The translations under genes were made by a program, and so were the position numbers. This document shows, piece by piece, positions 63,552 through 64,000 of a stretch of 64,000 nt of DNA (the first letter of the stretch is position 1; each line of letters starts with the position of its first letter). The DNA is from a virus, in IMG/VR virus record IMGVR_UViG_3300020165_000007, positions 186,001-250,000 of that record; one strand, written 5' to 3'. The notes below the pieces were generated by a model. That model saw nothing but the letters and a program-made list of their open reading frames with translations. It had not been told where the DNA came from and ran no database searches.

Positions 63552-64000
63552 TTAAACTCTTTTTGAATATCCAACTACTTGATAAAAATCCTTTTTTCCT
63601 TCTGTATACTCTTTAACAAGACCCAAAAGGTTTCTAAACATAAACGCCCCCTCTGTCTGTTTCTCACATTTAGTGAATAACTCAATAAATGTTGTGAGTG
63701 TACTTACAGTGTAATAACCACTTTTAGATAAACTACCGTATTTTTCTTGTAGTTGGTTATTAACGTATTGTAATTCGTAACCATTTCTCTCATCGATACT
63801 ATTGAATGGTTGTATGGTATCATACATACCAATCATATCATTAATGTAATTTTTTACAGTATCTTTTTGTGTTTCACATTTAACCAATAGGTCCACAATC
63901 CAGTGAGTGTGGGAAGGCGTCCGAAGACGCCCTCCTTCCTCTTTATATTTGACGATGAAATCTAACTCAGGATTCCCGCCACGGAACCCCTGATAGATAG
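63552..64000 (-). CDS. hypothetical protein, start beyond the window
   Basis: The frame stays open to the window edge: before the internal GTG at 63896 it reads IYQGFRGG, PELDFIVKYKEEGGRLRTP and SHTHWIVDLL, which is protein-like and in phase, so the true gene is longer than 115 residues and begins outside. The visible C-terminal 149 residues are helical, with cysteines near KCETQKD and KCEKQTEG. It precedes prs by two bases in the same operon. Family unknown. Confidence 0.75.
   Translation of the reverse strand, partial: IYQGFRGGNPELDFIVKYKEEGGRLRTPSHTHWIVDLLVKCETQKDTVKNYINDMIGMYDTIQPFNSIDERNGYELQYVNNQLQEKYGSLSKSGYYTVSTLTTFIELFTKCEKQTEGAFMFRNLLGLVKEYTEGKKDFYQVVGYSKRV

Noticed and set aside
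1-64000. tRNA genes
   Set aside because: I searched for T-loop strings (GGTTCGA, GGTTCAA) on both strands by eye; none had the rest of a cloverleaf. A tRNAscan run could still find one.
1-64000. CRISPR arrays, insertion sequences and integrase
   Set aside because: No regularly spaced identical repeats of 24-40 bases with unique spacers, no transposase or recombinase motif was seen. The 24-base repeat at 59453 is contiguous and coding.

Overview
The window reads as part of a large, A+T-rich, double-stranded DNA phage genome whose host is a (probably marine) member of the Bacteroidota/Flavobacteriia. The phage reading rests on very tight packing with many ATGA or stop-start overlaps, dozens of tiny genes, many small protein families I associate with T4-like marine phages (from memory, not a search), a lysis-type cluster (amidase, membrane coiled-coil protein), a phage DNA-metabolism set, and above all a group of proteins that share short N-terminal tags like the capsid-targeting sequences of T4 internal proteins. 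The host reading rests on Bacteroidota-type promoters (TAnnTTTG), a complete TonB-dependent receptor with a carboxypeptidase-like N-domain, type IX secretion sorting domains, a Bacteroidota histone-H1-like protein and a Bacteroidota-style primary sigma factor. No capsid, portal, terminase, polymerase, integrase, tRNA or CRISPR array was recognised, so this is an accessory and partly late region. Whether it is virus or an unusual chromosomal island is an inference; I put phage at about 0.9.

Layout. 0-8.7 kb: mostly minus-strand small genes, including an overlapping spanin-like pair, a tagged peptidoglycan-binding protein, a TagD/RfaE-like nucleotidyltransferase, two paralogous cysteine-rich lipoproteins, a DoxX-like membrane protein and a tagged HExxH metalloprotease. 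8.7-10.45 kb: two largely non-coding stretches with long G/C runs, repeated TAGGGGGAA boxes and a perfect 10-base-periodic GTGGT triplet, around a paralogous gene pair. 10.9-20.9 kb: many small membrane or hypothetical genes, a P-loop kinase coupled to a stand-alone T9SS type-B-like sorting domain, then DHFR, a HAD phosphatase and a compact adenylosuccinate synthetase. 20.9-27.1 kb: thymidylate synthase, small genes, a sugar-nucleotide dehydratase, and two adjacent genes with near-identical N-terminal tags, one nuclease-like. 27.18-28.06 kb: an approximately 880-nt highly structured non-coding RNA with its own promoters and terminator. 28.2-45.5 kb: NUDIX and DHH hydrolases, a fasciclin protein, PEP carboxykinase, a DNA methyltransferase, glutaredoxin and thioredoxin, type II glutamine synthetase, a lipoprotein and a 917-residue TonB receptor. 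45.6-54.8 kb: PcfJ-like and WCT-motif proteins, a Dam-type methyltransferase, a PiT-like phosphate permease paired with a small outer-membrane barrel, DnaJ and a histone-H1-like protein. 54.9-64 kb: probable late genes (repeat-bearing 666-residue protein, amidase, coiled-coil membrane protein), the sigma factor, a P-loop kinase and PRPP synthetase.

How the parts may work together (inference). Many tagged genes are preceded by a second promoter-like box reading TATTTAT on the sense strand, while a different set has host-type TAnnTTTG boxes. The phage sigma factor is a natural candidate to read the first class. Tagged proteins (peptidoglycan-binding, protease, nuclease-like, WCT-domain and LRR proteins) could be packaged in the head and delivered with the DNA. 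The metabolic genes push towards nucleotide supply (PRPP, AMP, dTMP, tetrahydrofolate), nitrogen assimilation, PEP/oxaloacetate flux, phosphate uptake and redox supply, together with several secreted or outer-membrane proteins that could remodel the infected cell's surface.
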